From contig JAQTRH010000019.1 of NCBI GenBank assembly GCA_028711925.1, positions 1-13,179 of the forward strand: a DNA stretch of 13,179 nt, in the 5' to 3' direction. The notes under the pieces were generated by a model. That model did no database searches and was not told the origin of the DNA. It saw nothing but the letters and a program-made list of their open reading frames with translations. Positions within the stretch are counted from its first letter, which is position 1, and every line of letters starts with the position of its first letter. The DNA is from Candidatus Nanoarchaeia archaeon. GTDB taxonomy: Archaea > Nanobdellota > Nanobdellia > Woesearchaeales > CG1-02-33-12. Shown here in pieces: positions 1 through 6,503 of this stretch. The position numbers and the translations under genes are program-made.

Positions 1-1
1 A

Positions 2-952
2 AGAGAGTTCATCATGTTTTATTTCTTTCCCTATTATTCTTTTGACCTTGAAAACACCCTCTTTTATTTTTTATGTGGCAGGTATGAGTTCAGGGCAAAG
101 GGTATTGATGTTTTCATAAAGTCCCTTGCAAATCTAAATGAAAAGCTGAAGAAAACCAAATCAAATAAGACAATAGTTGCTTTTTTCTGGGTTCCTGGAA
201 ACATACAGGGAATAAAACCAGAGCTGCTTGAAAACAGGTCTTTTTTTAAGGACATAAGAGACTCGGTAAGCGACAACATAGAAGAGATAAAAAACAAGAT
301 AATTTATTCCCTTGTTTCAAAAAATAAGGTAAGCGAGAAAAGCATATTCCCTGATGATTTTATGAATGAAAACAAAAAAAAGGTCATGAAGCTCATGAGA
401 AAAGGGTTTCCTGCAGTCTCAACCCATGATTTACATGATGAGCAAAATGATATGATAATAAAGGCATTAAATGAGAATGGCTTAAACAACAAAAAAGAAG
501 ACAGGGTAAAGGTTATTTTTTATCCGATTTATTTGACAGGAGCAGACGGCCTTCTTGACCTTAGCTATTATGAATGCATGCAGGGCTCTCATCTTGGGGT
601 TTTCCCTTCTTATTATGAGCCATGGGGATACACTCCATTGGAGGCGGCTGCGCTGGGAGTTTCATCAGTGACAACAGATTTGGCGGGATTTGGAAGGTAT
701 ATAAATGAAAGTTCCAGGCAAAACAAAAACCCTGGCATATTTGTGATAAACAGGATGAACAAAAGCGATAAGCAAGTAGTTGATGAGCTTGCTTCATCAT
801 TTTACTTATTTAGCAGCCTGTCAAAGGCAGACAGGATAAAAAACAAAATGGAAGCGCAGCATCTTGCGTCTCTTGCTGACTGGGAGACGATGGTTGCAAA
901 TTATATTGAGGCGCATAATTTAGCAATAAAAAAGAGGCATGATAAAAATTGA
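2..952 (+). CDS. Glycogen synthase, GT3 family (eukaryote-type), C-terminal part; 5' end outside window
   Basis: Transfers glucose from a nucleotide sugar (UDP-glucose in characterised GT3 enzymes) to the growing alpha-1,4-glucan. The frame is open to the left edge, and residues before the ATG at 14 still fit the family, so that ATG is internal and the N-terminal Rossmann half is missing. Numbering from that Met, visible landmarks are GRYEF (22-26, start of the C-terminal Rossmann domain), THDLHDEQND (137-146), and the donor-site signature PSYYEPWGYTPLE (198-210). The latter holds the two conserved glutamates E202 and E210 and is followed by SVTTDLAGFG. These are GT3 hallmarks, unlike the GT5 synthases usual in bacteria and archaea. 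The region matching the arginine-rich glucose-6-phosphate-sensing helix of yeast and animal enzymes (about 267-288) has few arginines. The 3' end overlaps galT by 14 nt, so the two are probably co-transcribed. Family assignment is strong; donor nucleotide and regulation are inferred. Confidence 0.93.
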   Translation, partial: REFIMFYFFPYYSFDLENTLFYFLCGRYEFRAKGIDVFIKSLANLNEKLKKTKSNKTIVAFFWVPGNIQGIKPELLENRSFFKDIRDSVSDNIEEIKNKIIYSLVSKNKVSEKSIFPDDFMNENKKKVMKLMRKGFPAVSTHDLHDEQNDMIIKALNENGLNNKKEDRVKVIFYPIYLTGADGLLDLSYYECMQGSHLGVFPSYYEPWGYTPLEAAALGVSSVTTDLAGFGRYINESSRQNKNPGIFVINRMNKSDKQVVDELASSFYLFSSLSKADRIKNKMEAQHLASLADWETMVANYIEAHNLAIKKRHDKN

Positions 953-1898
953 ACTAAGAAAAGATTACATACTTGACAGGTGGGTTATAGTTGCCGCTCA
1001 TAGAAGCAAGAGGCCCAATGACTTCAGGCAGGAGAAAAAAACAAAACCAACTACAAAAGGAGTTTGTTTTTTCTGCCCTGGAAATGAGAATCTTACGCCA
1101 AAAGAGATAGGAAGAATTGAAAAAAAAGGCAAATGGCTCATAAGATGGTTTCCAAACAAGTTTCCTGCTGTAAGCAAAGAAGGAAATCCAGAAATAAGGC
1201 ATGACAACAAATATTTTACTTATTCCAATGCATATGGTATACATGAGGTTATTGTTGAAACCCCTGACCATAAAAAGCAGCTTGCTGACTTAAGCGAAGA
1301 ACACATAAAACAAGTGTTAAAAGTTTATGCAGAGAGGATAAAAGAATTAAGCAAGCTTCCTGAAACTAAATATGTGCTTGTATTCAAGAATGAGGGCGAG
1401 GAAGCAGGAACATCATTGATTCATTCTCACACACAGGTCGTAACCTACAATAAAATTCCAAAGAACGTTCAGGATAAAATTCAAGCATTAAAAAAATACA
1501 GCCACTGTCCTTACTGCGAGATAATAGAAATAGAAAAAAACAGCTACAGGAAAGCTTTTGAAAACGAGAATTTTTTAGGATTTACTCCTTATGCATCCAG
1601 ATTCAACTATGAGCTGTGGATATTTCCAAAAAAGCACATGAAAAACATAACAGAAATGGATGAAAGCATGCTTCTTGACCTTGCATCTATGATGAAAAAA
1701 ACTCTTGTAAAGCTTAAAGAAATAAACCACTCATATAATTTTTTCCTGCATTACTCTCCTGAACAAGAAGACCTTCATTTTCATATTGAGATATGTCCGA
1801 GAAGGGCAATCTGGGCAGGATTTGAAATTTCATCTGGCGAAATAATAAATTCAGTAAGCCCTGAGGATGCCGCAAAATTTTATAGGGGAGAGGAATAA
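939..1898 (+). CDS. galT: Galactose-1-phosphate uridylyltransferase (GalT family, HIT superfamily)
   Basis: GalT enzymes exchange UMP between UDP-glucose and galactose-1-phosphate through a uridylyl-histidine intermediate (Leloir pathway, cytoplasm). The 319-residue product is near the usual length for archaeal and Thermotoga forms. Seen: an N-terminal ELRKDYILDRWVIVAA stretch typical of the family; zinc-type CFFC (C43, C46); the active-site HSHTQ (162-166) with H164 as expected nucleophile; a second CPYC pair (190-193); and C-terminal LHFHIE (279-284). The start at 939 lies inside the end of glycogen synthase, and the stop overlaps the debranching enzyme start as TAATG, which argues for translational coupling. 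No other Leloir gene is in the window. A member embedded in a glycogen operon could instead work on glucose-1-phosphate or ADP-glucose, as some GalT-like ADP-glucose phosphorylases do. The family is certain, the physiological substrate is not. Confidence 0.9.
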   Translation: MIKIELRKDYILDRWVIVAAHRSKRPNDFRQEKKTKPTTKGVCFFCPGNENLTPKEIGRIEKKGKWLIRWFPNKFPAVSKEGNPEIRHDNKYFTYSNAYGIHEVIVETPDHKKQLADLSEEHIKQVLKVYAERIKELSKLPETKYVLVFKNEGEEAGTSLIHSHTQVVTYNKIPKNVQDKIQALKKYSHCPYCEIIEIEKNSYRKAFENENFLGFTPYASRFNYELWIFPKKHMKNITEMDESMLLDLASMMKKTLVKLKEINHSYNFFLHYSPEQEDLHFHIEICPRRAIWAGFEISSGEIINSVSPEDAAKFYRGEE

Positions 1899-3694
1899 TG
1901 TTAAATGTTTCTCACTGTTTTAATAACTTTGAAATAAAAAACAAGGCAGATGATGACACAAGGTTTATATTAACAAACAAAAAAGGGGGTTATTTCTGCG
2001 TTTCCAATAATGGAAAAAGCCGATACGACGGCATGTTTTTCTTTAAGGATGATATGTACAGGATAATTGAGAGCATAATCCCAATAAACACAGGAAAAGT
2101 AAAAGAAATAAAAAACAATTTCTATGAGATTGAAAGAAAAAGCGATGTTGTTGAAAGGTTCTTTATGCCTCATGGATATGACTCATTAGTTTATGAAACA
2201 AGTGAGCCGGTAACAGCTGAAATAGTTCTTGATTTCAAGAAAAGCTATGACCAGAGAGAATGGGGCAGGATATACAAAGTTTCCCAGGAAAAAGAGAGTG
2301 TTTTAATAGAGTTTGTGAAAAAAACAGACTCAAGAGAAGACAGCTCTGATGAAAAAGAAGAGTACAAGTTATACTTTGCAGTAAAAGTTAACGGAAAATT
2401 TAACACAAAAGAGGAATGGAAAAAAAGTTATTATGATTTTGATGAAAAAAGAAATTCCTTTCCTTTTGAGAGGTATGTTTTTTCTCCTTTTAATATAAGA
2501 GCAACCAGGGCTGTCTTTTCAGTTTCAGAAAACAAAAAGGATGCAATAAACCAGGCAGAGTTTATATTTAAAAACACAGAAAAGCTAAGAAAAAAACAGG
2601 CTGATCATTATGAAAAATTCCTTAATAAAAAAACACCAAATGACAAAGAAAAAAAATTTGCTTATCTTTCTGCATTGAGTTCTGTTGACTCTTTAAAGGT
2701 TGAAAATAAGGGTATTTTTGCGGGGCTGCCATGGTTTTTCCAGTTTTGGGCAAGAGATGAGGCGATATCAATGATGCCTTTGATAAAGCAGAGTGACATA
2801 AAAACAGCTTTGAATATAATATTCAGGCATTTGGATTCTATTCAAAGCGATGGAGGTATTTCAATAAAAAATAATAATTCCAGACTAGAAAGCGCTGACG
2901 CCCTTGGATGGATATCAAAAAGAGCTAATCAGTTTATTAAGATTCTTAATAAAAAAATAACAGCAGTAATGTATTCAAAAAACATCCAAAGAATGATAGA
3001 AAGCTCAATTAATGAGGTTATAAGCCATCGCATTGATGGAAAGCTAGTGCTTAACAAAGAGAATGAGACATGGATGGACAGCCTGAAAAGAGACGGTTTT
3101 AGAATAGAGATACAGGCAATGCAGCTTTATATGTACAACTTTATGTATGGGCTCACAAAGAACAGTGTTTATATTAAACTTGAAAAAGAGCTTAAAGATG
3201 AAGTATTAAAAAAATTCTGGAATAATAATTATTTAAAAGACGGCGCTGATGATTATGAAATAAGGCCAAATATTTTCATAGCTTACTACTTTTATCCGCA
3301 GCTCTTAAGCAAAAATCAATGGACTAAATGTTTTGACAATGCAATAAAAAGCCTTTGGAATCAGTGGGGAGGATTTTCAACTGTGGATAAGGAAAGTGAT
3401 TTCTTTATCGAAGAACATACAGGAGAAAAAAATGAAAGCTACCACAACGGCGATTCATGGTTCTGGATAAACAATTTGGCGGCTTTATGCCTTTACAGGC
3501 TAGATAAAAAAAGGTATAAAAAATATGTTGATAAGATATTGCAGGCAAGCACAAAAGAAATTTTGTGGAAAGGCGCAGTTGGCCATCATGCAGAGCTGTC
3601 AAGCTCCAAGGAATTAAGGTCAGAGGGATGCCTTGCCCAGGCATGGTCTGCTGCGATGTACATTGAACTAATCAATGAAATCCATAAATTTTAG
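1898..3694 (+). CDS. Glycogen debranching enzyme / amylo-alpha-1,6-glucosidase (GDE_N + GDE_C type)
   Basis: Predicted to hydrolyse alpha-1,6 branch linkages of glycogen-like glucan. The N-terminal part (about 20-60) has LTNKKGGYFCVSNNGKSRYDG, a divergent form of the GDE_N segment usually written GGYxSGTxSGxNTRRYHGLL. An (alpha/alpha)6-barrel region starts near residue 250 and shows GLPWFFQFWARDEAIS (276-291; R286, D287), ETWMD (390-394), RIEIQAM (402-408; E404), RPN (456-458), YHNGDSWFW (515-523) and GCLAQAWS (577-584). These match the GDE_C pattern, and the acidic residues D287, D394 and E404 are candidate catalytic groups. At 598 residues it is somewhat short, and residues 141-157 form a charged low-complexity loop. 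The start overlaps the galT stop by one base, with a purine-rich GGGGAGAGG just upstream (1885-1893). The last gene of the operon, it pairs with the glycogen synthase to give synthesis and branch trimming. A related glucoamylase-like glucosidase activity cannot be excluded. Confidence 0.85.
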   Translation: MLNVSHCFNNFEIKNKADDDTRFILTNKKGGYFCVSNNGKSRYDGMFFFKDDMYRIIESIIPINTGKVKEIKNNFYEIERKSDVVERFFMPHGYDSLVYETSEPVTAEIVLDFKKSYDQREWGRIYKVSQEKESVLIEFVKKTDSREDSSDEKEEYKLYFAVKVNGKFNTKEEWKKSYYDFDEKRNSFPFERYVFSPFNIRATRAVFSVSENKKDAINQAEFIFKNTEKLRKKQADHYEKFLNKKTPNDKEKKFAYLSALSSVDSLKVENKGIFAGLPWFFQFWARDEAISMMPLIKQSDIKTALNIIFRHLDSIQSDGGISIKNNNSRLESADALGWISKRANQFIKILNKKITAVMYSKNIQRMIESSINEVISHRIDGKLVLNKENETWMDSLKRDGFRIEIQAMQLYMYNFMYGLTKNSVYIKLEKELKDEVLKKFWNNNYLKDGADDYEIRPNIFIAYYFYPQLLSKNQWTKCFDNAIKSLWNQWGGFSTVDKESDFFIEEHTGEKNESYHNGDSWFWINNLAALCLYRLDKKRYKKYVDKILQASTKEILWKGAVGHHAELSSSKELRSEGCLAQAWSAAMYIELINEIHKF

Positions 3695-3700
3695 CAATTT

Positions 3701-3708
3701 ATTTATAC
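3701..3708 (+). promoter_or_regulatory. TATA element for endonuclease Q, leaderless configuration
   Basis: ATTTATAC is centred about 25 nt upstream of the ATG at 3730, with no Shine-Dalgarno sequence between. In archaea the TATA centre lies about 26 nt before the transcription start, so the mRNA should begin at or next to the start codon. Inferred from sequence alone. Confidence 0.55.
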
Positions 3709-3729
3709 AAAACAATTCTTTAGTTTAAT

Positions 3730-4998
3730 ATGGAAACAATTGCTGACTTTCATATTCATTCCAGCTACAGCAGGGCAACCTCAAAACAGCTTAACATTAA
3801 GAACCTTGAAAAATATGCAAGGTTAAAAGGATTGAATCTTCTCGGCACAGGAGATTTTACTCATCCTGAATGGATTAAAGAGCTCAAGTCAGAACTTATT
3901 GAAGATGAGACAGGAATATTAAAAACAAAAACAGGTTTTAACTTTATTTTGCAGACAGAAATCTCATTAATGTACAAACAGGATGGAAAATCCAGAAAAA
4001 TCCATAATATAGTTCTTGCTGAAAACTTTGATATTGTTTCGCAAATAACAGAGCAATTAAAGAAATTCGGCCGTGTTGATTATGACGGAAGGCCCATCTT
4101 TGGAATAAAATGTCCTGAATTTGTTGAGATGATGAAACAGATTGATAACAACATAGAGATAATTCCTGCTCACGTATGGACACCTTGGTTTGGTTTGTTT
4201 GGATCAAATTCAGGATTTGACAGCGTTGAGGAATGCTTTAAAGACCAGACAAAAAATATTCATGCATTGGAAACAGGTCTTAGCTCAGATCCTGAAATGA
4301 ACTGGAGGCTAAGCTCTTTAGACAGATTTAGTTTAATAAGCAATTCTGACTCTCATTCATTCTGGCCATGGCGAATCGGCCGCGAGTGCAATATCCTTGA
4401 TTTAAAAAAATTAGATTATGATGCAATAATAAAGGCAATAAGAACAAGGCAAGGATTAAAACAGACAATAGAGGTTGACCCTGGTTATGGAAAATATCAT
4501 TTTGACGGCCACCGGAACTGCAAAATTTCAATGCTTCCTAAGGAATCAATAAAAAACAGCAACATATGTCCTGTCTGCAAAAAAAAGCTTACCATAGGAG
4601 TTCTTCACCGAGTTGAAGAGCTCGCTGACCGGCCAAATGGCTTTATTCCAAAGAATGCTGTTCCATTCAATAAGCTTATTCCTCTGTCTGAAATAATCTC
4701 TCGCGTTCTTAATTCAGGAATATCAACTCAAAAGACATGGAAAGAGTACAATAAACTTGTAGACAATTCAAGAAATGAAATTGATGTTTTGCTTAACACA
4801 TCTTTAGATGAACTAAAAAAAATCACTGATGAAAAGATTGCAGATGTAATTGTAAAAATAAGGCATGGAGAAATAAAGATACATCCGGGATTTGATGGGG
4901 AATACGGCTATCCTGTGATTAATGATGAAAATAATAAACAAAATGAGATTAACATCAAAACAAAACAACAAAAAGAATTAAATGAATTTTTTAAATAA
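3730..4998 (+). CDS. endoQ: Endonuclease Q (PHP-domain DNA repair nuclease)
   Basis: EndoQ, characterised in Thermococcales, nicks DNA 5' of deaminated or missing bases (uracil, hypoxanthine, xanthine, abasic sites) and starts an alternative excision repair path. The 422-residue product is the length of the Pyrococcus enzyme and follows it end to end by recall. PHP metal-site residues are visible: DFHIH (H8, H10), GTGDFTHP (D42, H45), TEI (E77), H92, PAHVWTPW (H148) and SNSDSHS (D207, H209). A zinc-finger-like module follows GKYHFDG: H261, C264, C280 and C283, so the first ligand pair reads HxxC rather than CxxC. It is followed by GVLHRVEELADRP. The C-terminal tail (about 395-422) is Asn/Lys/Gln-rich and probably disordered. 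It has its own TATA element 35 nt after the glycogen operon and converges on a lipoprotein gene, with endonuclease III beyond. Older databases may call it a hypothetical or helicase-related PHP protein. Confidence 0.9.
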   Translation: METIADFHIHSSYSRATSKQLNIKNLEKYARLKGLNLLGTGDFTHPEWIKELKSELIEDETGILKTKTGFNFILQTEISLMYKQDGKSRKIHNIVLAENFDIVSQITEQLKKFGRVDYDGRPIFGIKCPEFVEMMKQIDNNIEIIPAHVWTPWFGLFGSNSGFDSVEECFKDQTKNIHALETGLSSDPEMNWRLSSLDRFSLISNSDSHSFWPWRIGRECNILDLKKLDYDAIIKAIRTRQGLKQTIEVDPGYGKYHFDGHRNCKISMLPKESIKNSNICPVCKKKLTIGVLHRVEELADRPNGFIPKNAVPFNKLIPLSEIISRVLNSGISTQKTWKEYNKLVDNSRNEIDVLLNTSLDELKKITDEKIADVIVKIRHGEIKIHPGFDGEYGYPVINDENNKQNEINIKTKQQKELNEFFK

Positions 4999-5012
4999 AT
5001 AAAAATAAAAAA
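4994..5012 (-). terminator. Oligo-T terminator for the lipoprotein gene
   Basis: On the minus strand the lipoprotein stop codon is followed at once by T6 and T5 tracts (A6 at 5007-5012 and A5 at 5001-5005 on plus), continuing T-rich into the antisense of the EndoQ 3' end. Archaeal transcription commonly stops at U-rich tracts without a hairpin. No hairpin is seen. Confidence 0.5.
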
Positions 5013-5450
5013 TTATTCTTCTACTATTACTGTTCCTCCGAATCCGAAGATTATATCCATGATTGCGTATGTTCCTGCCTTTTCAAACTTGTAACCAAAA
5101 ACATCTCCTTCTTCAAGATTTGGGCTTGATTCTTTTCCTAAAACAGAAATAAGATGCGCCCTGTTATCTGCATTCAAAAATGAGACAATTGATCCTTGTT
5201 TTACAGTTATCTTTTCAGGGTCAAATCCTGCCCTAAGAATGAATATTTCTGCTTCTGAAGGAATTTTTTCATCGCTGGCATCTTCAGAAAACTCTATTTT
5301 ATTGATTTGAGTTTCCTGCTCAGTGGTCTGCTGAACTTCATCAACAGGCGGTATAATCTCCTGTCCATTGCCTGGTTGTTCTAAAGTCTTTGCTGCGCAT
5401 CCGCTCAGCATAATCACAACCAACAAAACTAAAATATGTTTTATTTCCAT
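5013..5450 (-). CDS. Lipoprotein with a degenerate cupredoxin-like domain
   Basis: A 145-residue exported lipoprotein. The N-terminus has a hydrophobic stretch (5-16) ending in the lipobox LSGC, with C18 as the lipidated residue. Residues about 20-65 form a Gln/Glu/Pro-rich linker, and 66-145 look like a cupredoxin beta-sandwich: FDPEKITVKQGSIVSFLNAD, then H99, then a C-terminal GTYAIMDIIFGFGGTVIVEE. In copper-binding relatives that last strand carries Cys, His and Met ligands. Here the aligned positions are D132 and F135, and the Met is absent, leaving only H99. Blue-copper electron transfer is therefore unlikely; a structural or ligand-binding surface role is more plausible. An AGGTGAT ribosome site sits just before the ATG. 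It lies 47 nt downstream of endonuclease III on the same strand, but an AT-rich TATA-like element in the gap suggests its own promoter. Function unknown. Confidence 0.82.
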   Translation of the reverse strand: MEIKHILVLLVVIMLSGCAAKTLEQPGNGQEIIPPVDEVQQTTEQETQINKIEFSEDASDEKIPSEAEIFILRAGFDPEKITVKQGSIVSFLNADNRAHLISVLGKESSPNLEEGDVFGYKFEKAGTYAIMDIIFGFGGTVIVEE

Positions 5451-5453
5451 TTT

Positions 5454-5460
5454 ATCACCT
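5454..5460 (-). promoter_or_regulatory. Shine-Dalgarno site of the lipoprotein gene
   Basis: AGGTGAT on the minus strand ends 3 nt before the ATG at 5450 and closely matches the archaeal anti-Shine-Dalgarno sequence. A TATA-like AATATAAAAA lies upstream at about 5488-5497. A five-codon ATG...TGA reading (5472 to 5455) ends inside this site. Confidence 0.6.
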
Positions 5461-5497
5461 GAAAAGTATCATTTTAAATTATTTTGATTTTTATATT

Positions 5498-6130
5498 TTA
5501 AAAAATTTTTGGTAAATCTGCCGCATAATTGCATAATTTTCTTATTGAACATTTTTCACATTTTGGATTTATCGGCCTGCATATGTTCTGCCCATGCTTG
5601 ACAAGAAGCTCATTAATCTTGATCCAGTATTTTTCCGGAATAATTTTAACAAGCTCTTTTTCCGTATGCTCAGGAGTTTTTGTTTTTACAAGCCCAATCC
5701 TGTTCGAAATCCTATGTACATGGGTATCAACAGGTATAGCCGGTTTTTGAAAGGCATAAACCAAAACGCAGTTTGCTGTTTTTCTTCCGACTCCTGGCAA
5801 AGATAAAAGCTTGTCAATATCATCTGGAACCTTTCCATCATATTTTTCTAACAATATTCTGCTCACATCCCTGATTCTTTTTGCTTTAACATTGTAAAAC
5901 CCTGAGCTTTTGATTAACTTTTTGATGTCGAAAATTTGCGCGTTTGCAATCTTTTCAGCTGTATTAAATTTTGAGAAAAGTCTTTTTGAAGATATCTCAG
6001 TGTTTTCATCTCTCGTCCTTTGGCTTAGTATAACTGAAATAAGGACATTGAAAGGGTTGTTTCCTGAATAAAAAGTAAGAGGATACTCTCTCTCAAGAAA
6101 TTCAACTAACTTTTTTATTTTATTTTCCAT
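5498..6130 (-). CDS. nth: Endonuclease III (DNA glycosylase/AP lyase)
   Basis: Bifunctional glycosylase and AP lyase that removes oxidised pyrimidines in base excision repair. The 210-residue length is typical. Seen: the ILSQRTRDENT element (34-44) common in archaeal Nth proteins; the helix-hairpin-helix LPGVGRKTANCVL (111-123) with catalytic K117; VDTHVHRISNR (134-144) with catalytic D135; and a C-terminal [4Fe-4S] motif C184-x6-C191-x2-C194-x5-C200. All expected catalytic and cluster residues are present, so the enzyme should be active. The start is supported by a TATA element centred about 27 nt upstream with no ribosome site, giving a leaderless mRNA. It is the only base-excision glycosylase in the window and sits one gene from EndoQ, which attacks deaminated bases, but the two are on opposite strands and not in one operon. 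Confidence 0.95.
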   Translation of the reverse strand: MENKIKKLVEFLEREYPLTFYSGNNPFNVLISVILSQRTRDENTEISSKRLFSKFNTAEKIANAQIFDIKKLIKSSGFYNVKAKRIRDVSRILLEKYDGKVPDDIDKLLSLPGVGRKTANCVLVYAFQKPAIPVDTHVHRISNRIGLVKTKTPEHTEKELVKIIPEKYWIKINELLVKHGQNICRPINPKCEKCSIRKLCNYAADLPKIF

Positions 6131-6153
6131 TTAATGAAAGAATTTATAATGGG

Positions 6154-6161
6154 TATTTAAG
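6154..6161 (-). promoter_or_regulatory. TATA element for nth, leaderless configuration
   Basis: CTTAAATA on the minus strand is centred about 27 nt before the nth ATG at 6130. A second AT-rich box (TTATAAAAG, 6162-6170) lies just upstream. No Shine-Dalgarno sequence is seen, so transcription probably starts at the start codon. Confidence 0.55.
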
Positions 6162-6168
6162 CTTTTAT

Positions 6169-6200
6169 AAAAAAATAAAGAAACTGCCAAAAATAGGCAG
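6169..6200 (-). terminator. Hairpin plus T-tract terminator after the lysine-rich peptide gene
   Basis: CTGCC (6184-6188) and GGCAG (6196-6200) form a 5-bp stem with a 7-nt loop. Read on the minus strand it is followed by TTTCTTTATTTTTTT. It lies 17 nt after the stop of the 32-residue peptide gene and just before the nth promoter, which suits separation of two same-strand transcripts. Confidence 0.55.
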
Positions 6201-6217
6201 GTAAAATAAAAAAAGGC

Positions 6218-6316
6218 TTATCTCTTCTTTTTCTTTGCTGCCTTCTTCTTTACTGTTTTCTTTTTAGCTGGTTTTTTCTTGACTGTCTTCTTCTTAGCTT
6301 TTTTCTTAGCTGCCAT
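6218..6316 (-). CDS. Tiny lysine-repeat basic protein (32 aa), possible nucleoid or nucleic-acid-binding peptide
   Basis: A 32-residue ORF made almost only of Lys, Ala, Thr, Val and Pro, with 19 lysines and a terminal arginine. It contains two copies of a ten-residue unit, AKKKTVKKKP (7-16) and AKKKTVKKKA (17-26), then AAKKKKR-like ends. A strong ribosome site AGGTGA (6323-6328) lies 6 nt before the ATG, and a hairpin plus T-tract follows the stop, so this looks like a true expressed gene. The composition resembles linker-histone H1 tails and bacterial Hc1- or AlgP-like lysine repeats. Binding and charge neutralisation of DNA or RNA is the natural inference, but no folded domain exists to prove it. 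It is divergently oriented from the PfkB kinase across a palindrome-rich AT region. Many gene callers would drop it for its length and low complexity. Confidence 0.75.
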   Translation of the reverse strand: MAAKKKAKKKTVKKKPAKKKTVKKKAAKKKKR

Positions 6317-6322
6317 TATTTT

Positions 6323-6328
6323 TCACCT
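6323..6328 (-). promoter_or_regulatory. Shine-Dalgarno site deciding the lysine-repeat peptide start
   Basis: AGGTGA on the minus strand, 6 nt from the ATG at 6316, is one of the few strong ribosome sites in a window where most genes look leaderless. It is the main evidence that the 32-codon frame is translated. Confidence 0.65.
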
Positions 6329-6377
6329 CTAAATTTTTTGTGCTTTAAACACAATTATTTTATTTTTTATTTTTAAT

Positions 6378-6387
6378 GTTTAAATAG
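6378..6387 (-). promoter_or_regulatory. Candidate TATA element for the lysine-repeat peptide gene
   Basis: CTATTTAAAC on the minus strand lies about 66 nt before the ATG at 6316. It would place the transcription start near 6357 and leave a leader of about 40 nt that includes the AGGTGA ribosome site. Other AT-rich boxes are nearby, so the choice is tentative. Confidence 0.4.
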
Positions 6388-6401
6388 TTTTCTATTTTTG
6401 T

Positions 6402-6436
6402 AAACAAAATTAAATTTCCGTCGAGAAATTTTGTTT
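6402..6436. repeat. Inverted repeat, 10-bp arms, with a nested 7-bp alternative
   Basis: AAACAAAATT (6402-6411) is the exact reverse complement of AATTTTGTTT (6427-6436), separated by 15 nt. Within it, AAATTTC (6412-6418) and GAAATTT (6425-6431) form a competing stem around CGTCGA (6419-6424). The two pairings are mutually exclusive. Confidence 0.6.
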
Positions 6437-6503
6437 TTTAATCAACAAAAAATTATTTTTTTTAGAAAAAAATTGAAAAAATCAGATATAAAATCAGAAA
6501 ATA

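Noticed and set aside
14..16. ATG at 14 as the start of the glycogen synthase
   Set aside because: The frame is open to the window edge and the codons before it and after it fit the interior of GT3 synthases; the GRYEF motif at residue 22 is mid-protein in the family.
954..1271. 105-codon minus-strand ORF opposite galT
   Set aside because: Shadow frame inside a conserved operon; Phe/Ser/Leu richness reflects the complement of Lys/Glu-rich coding sequence.
5529..5806. Plus-strand ORFs opposite the nth C-terminus
   Set aside because: They run antisense to the helix-hairpin-helix and iron-sulfur cluster region and show no domain of their own.
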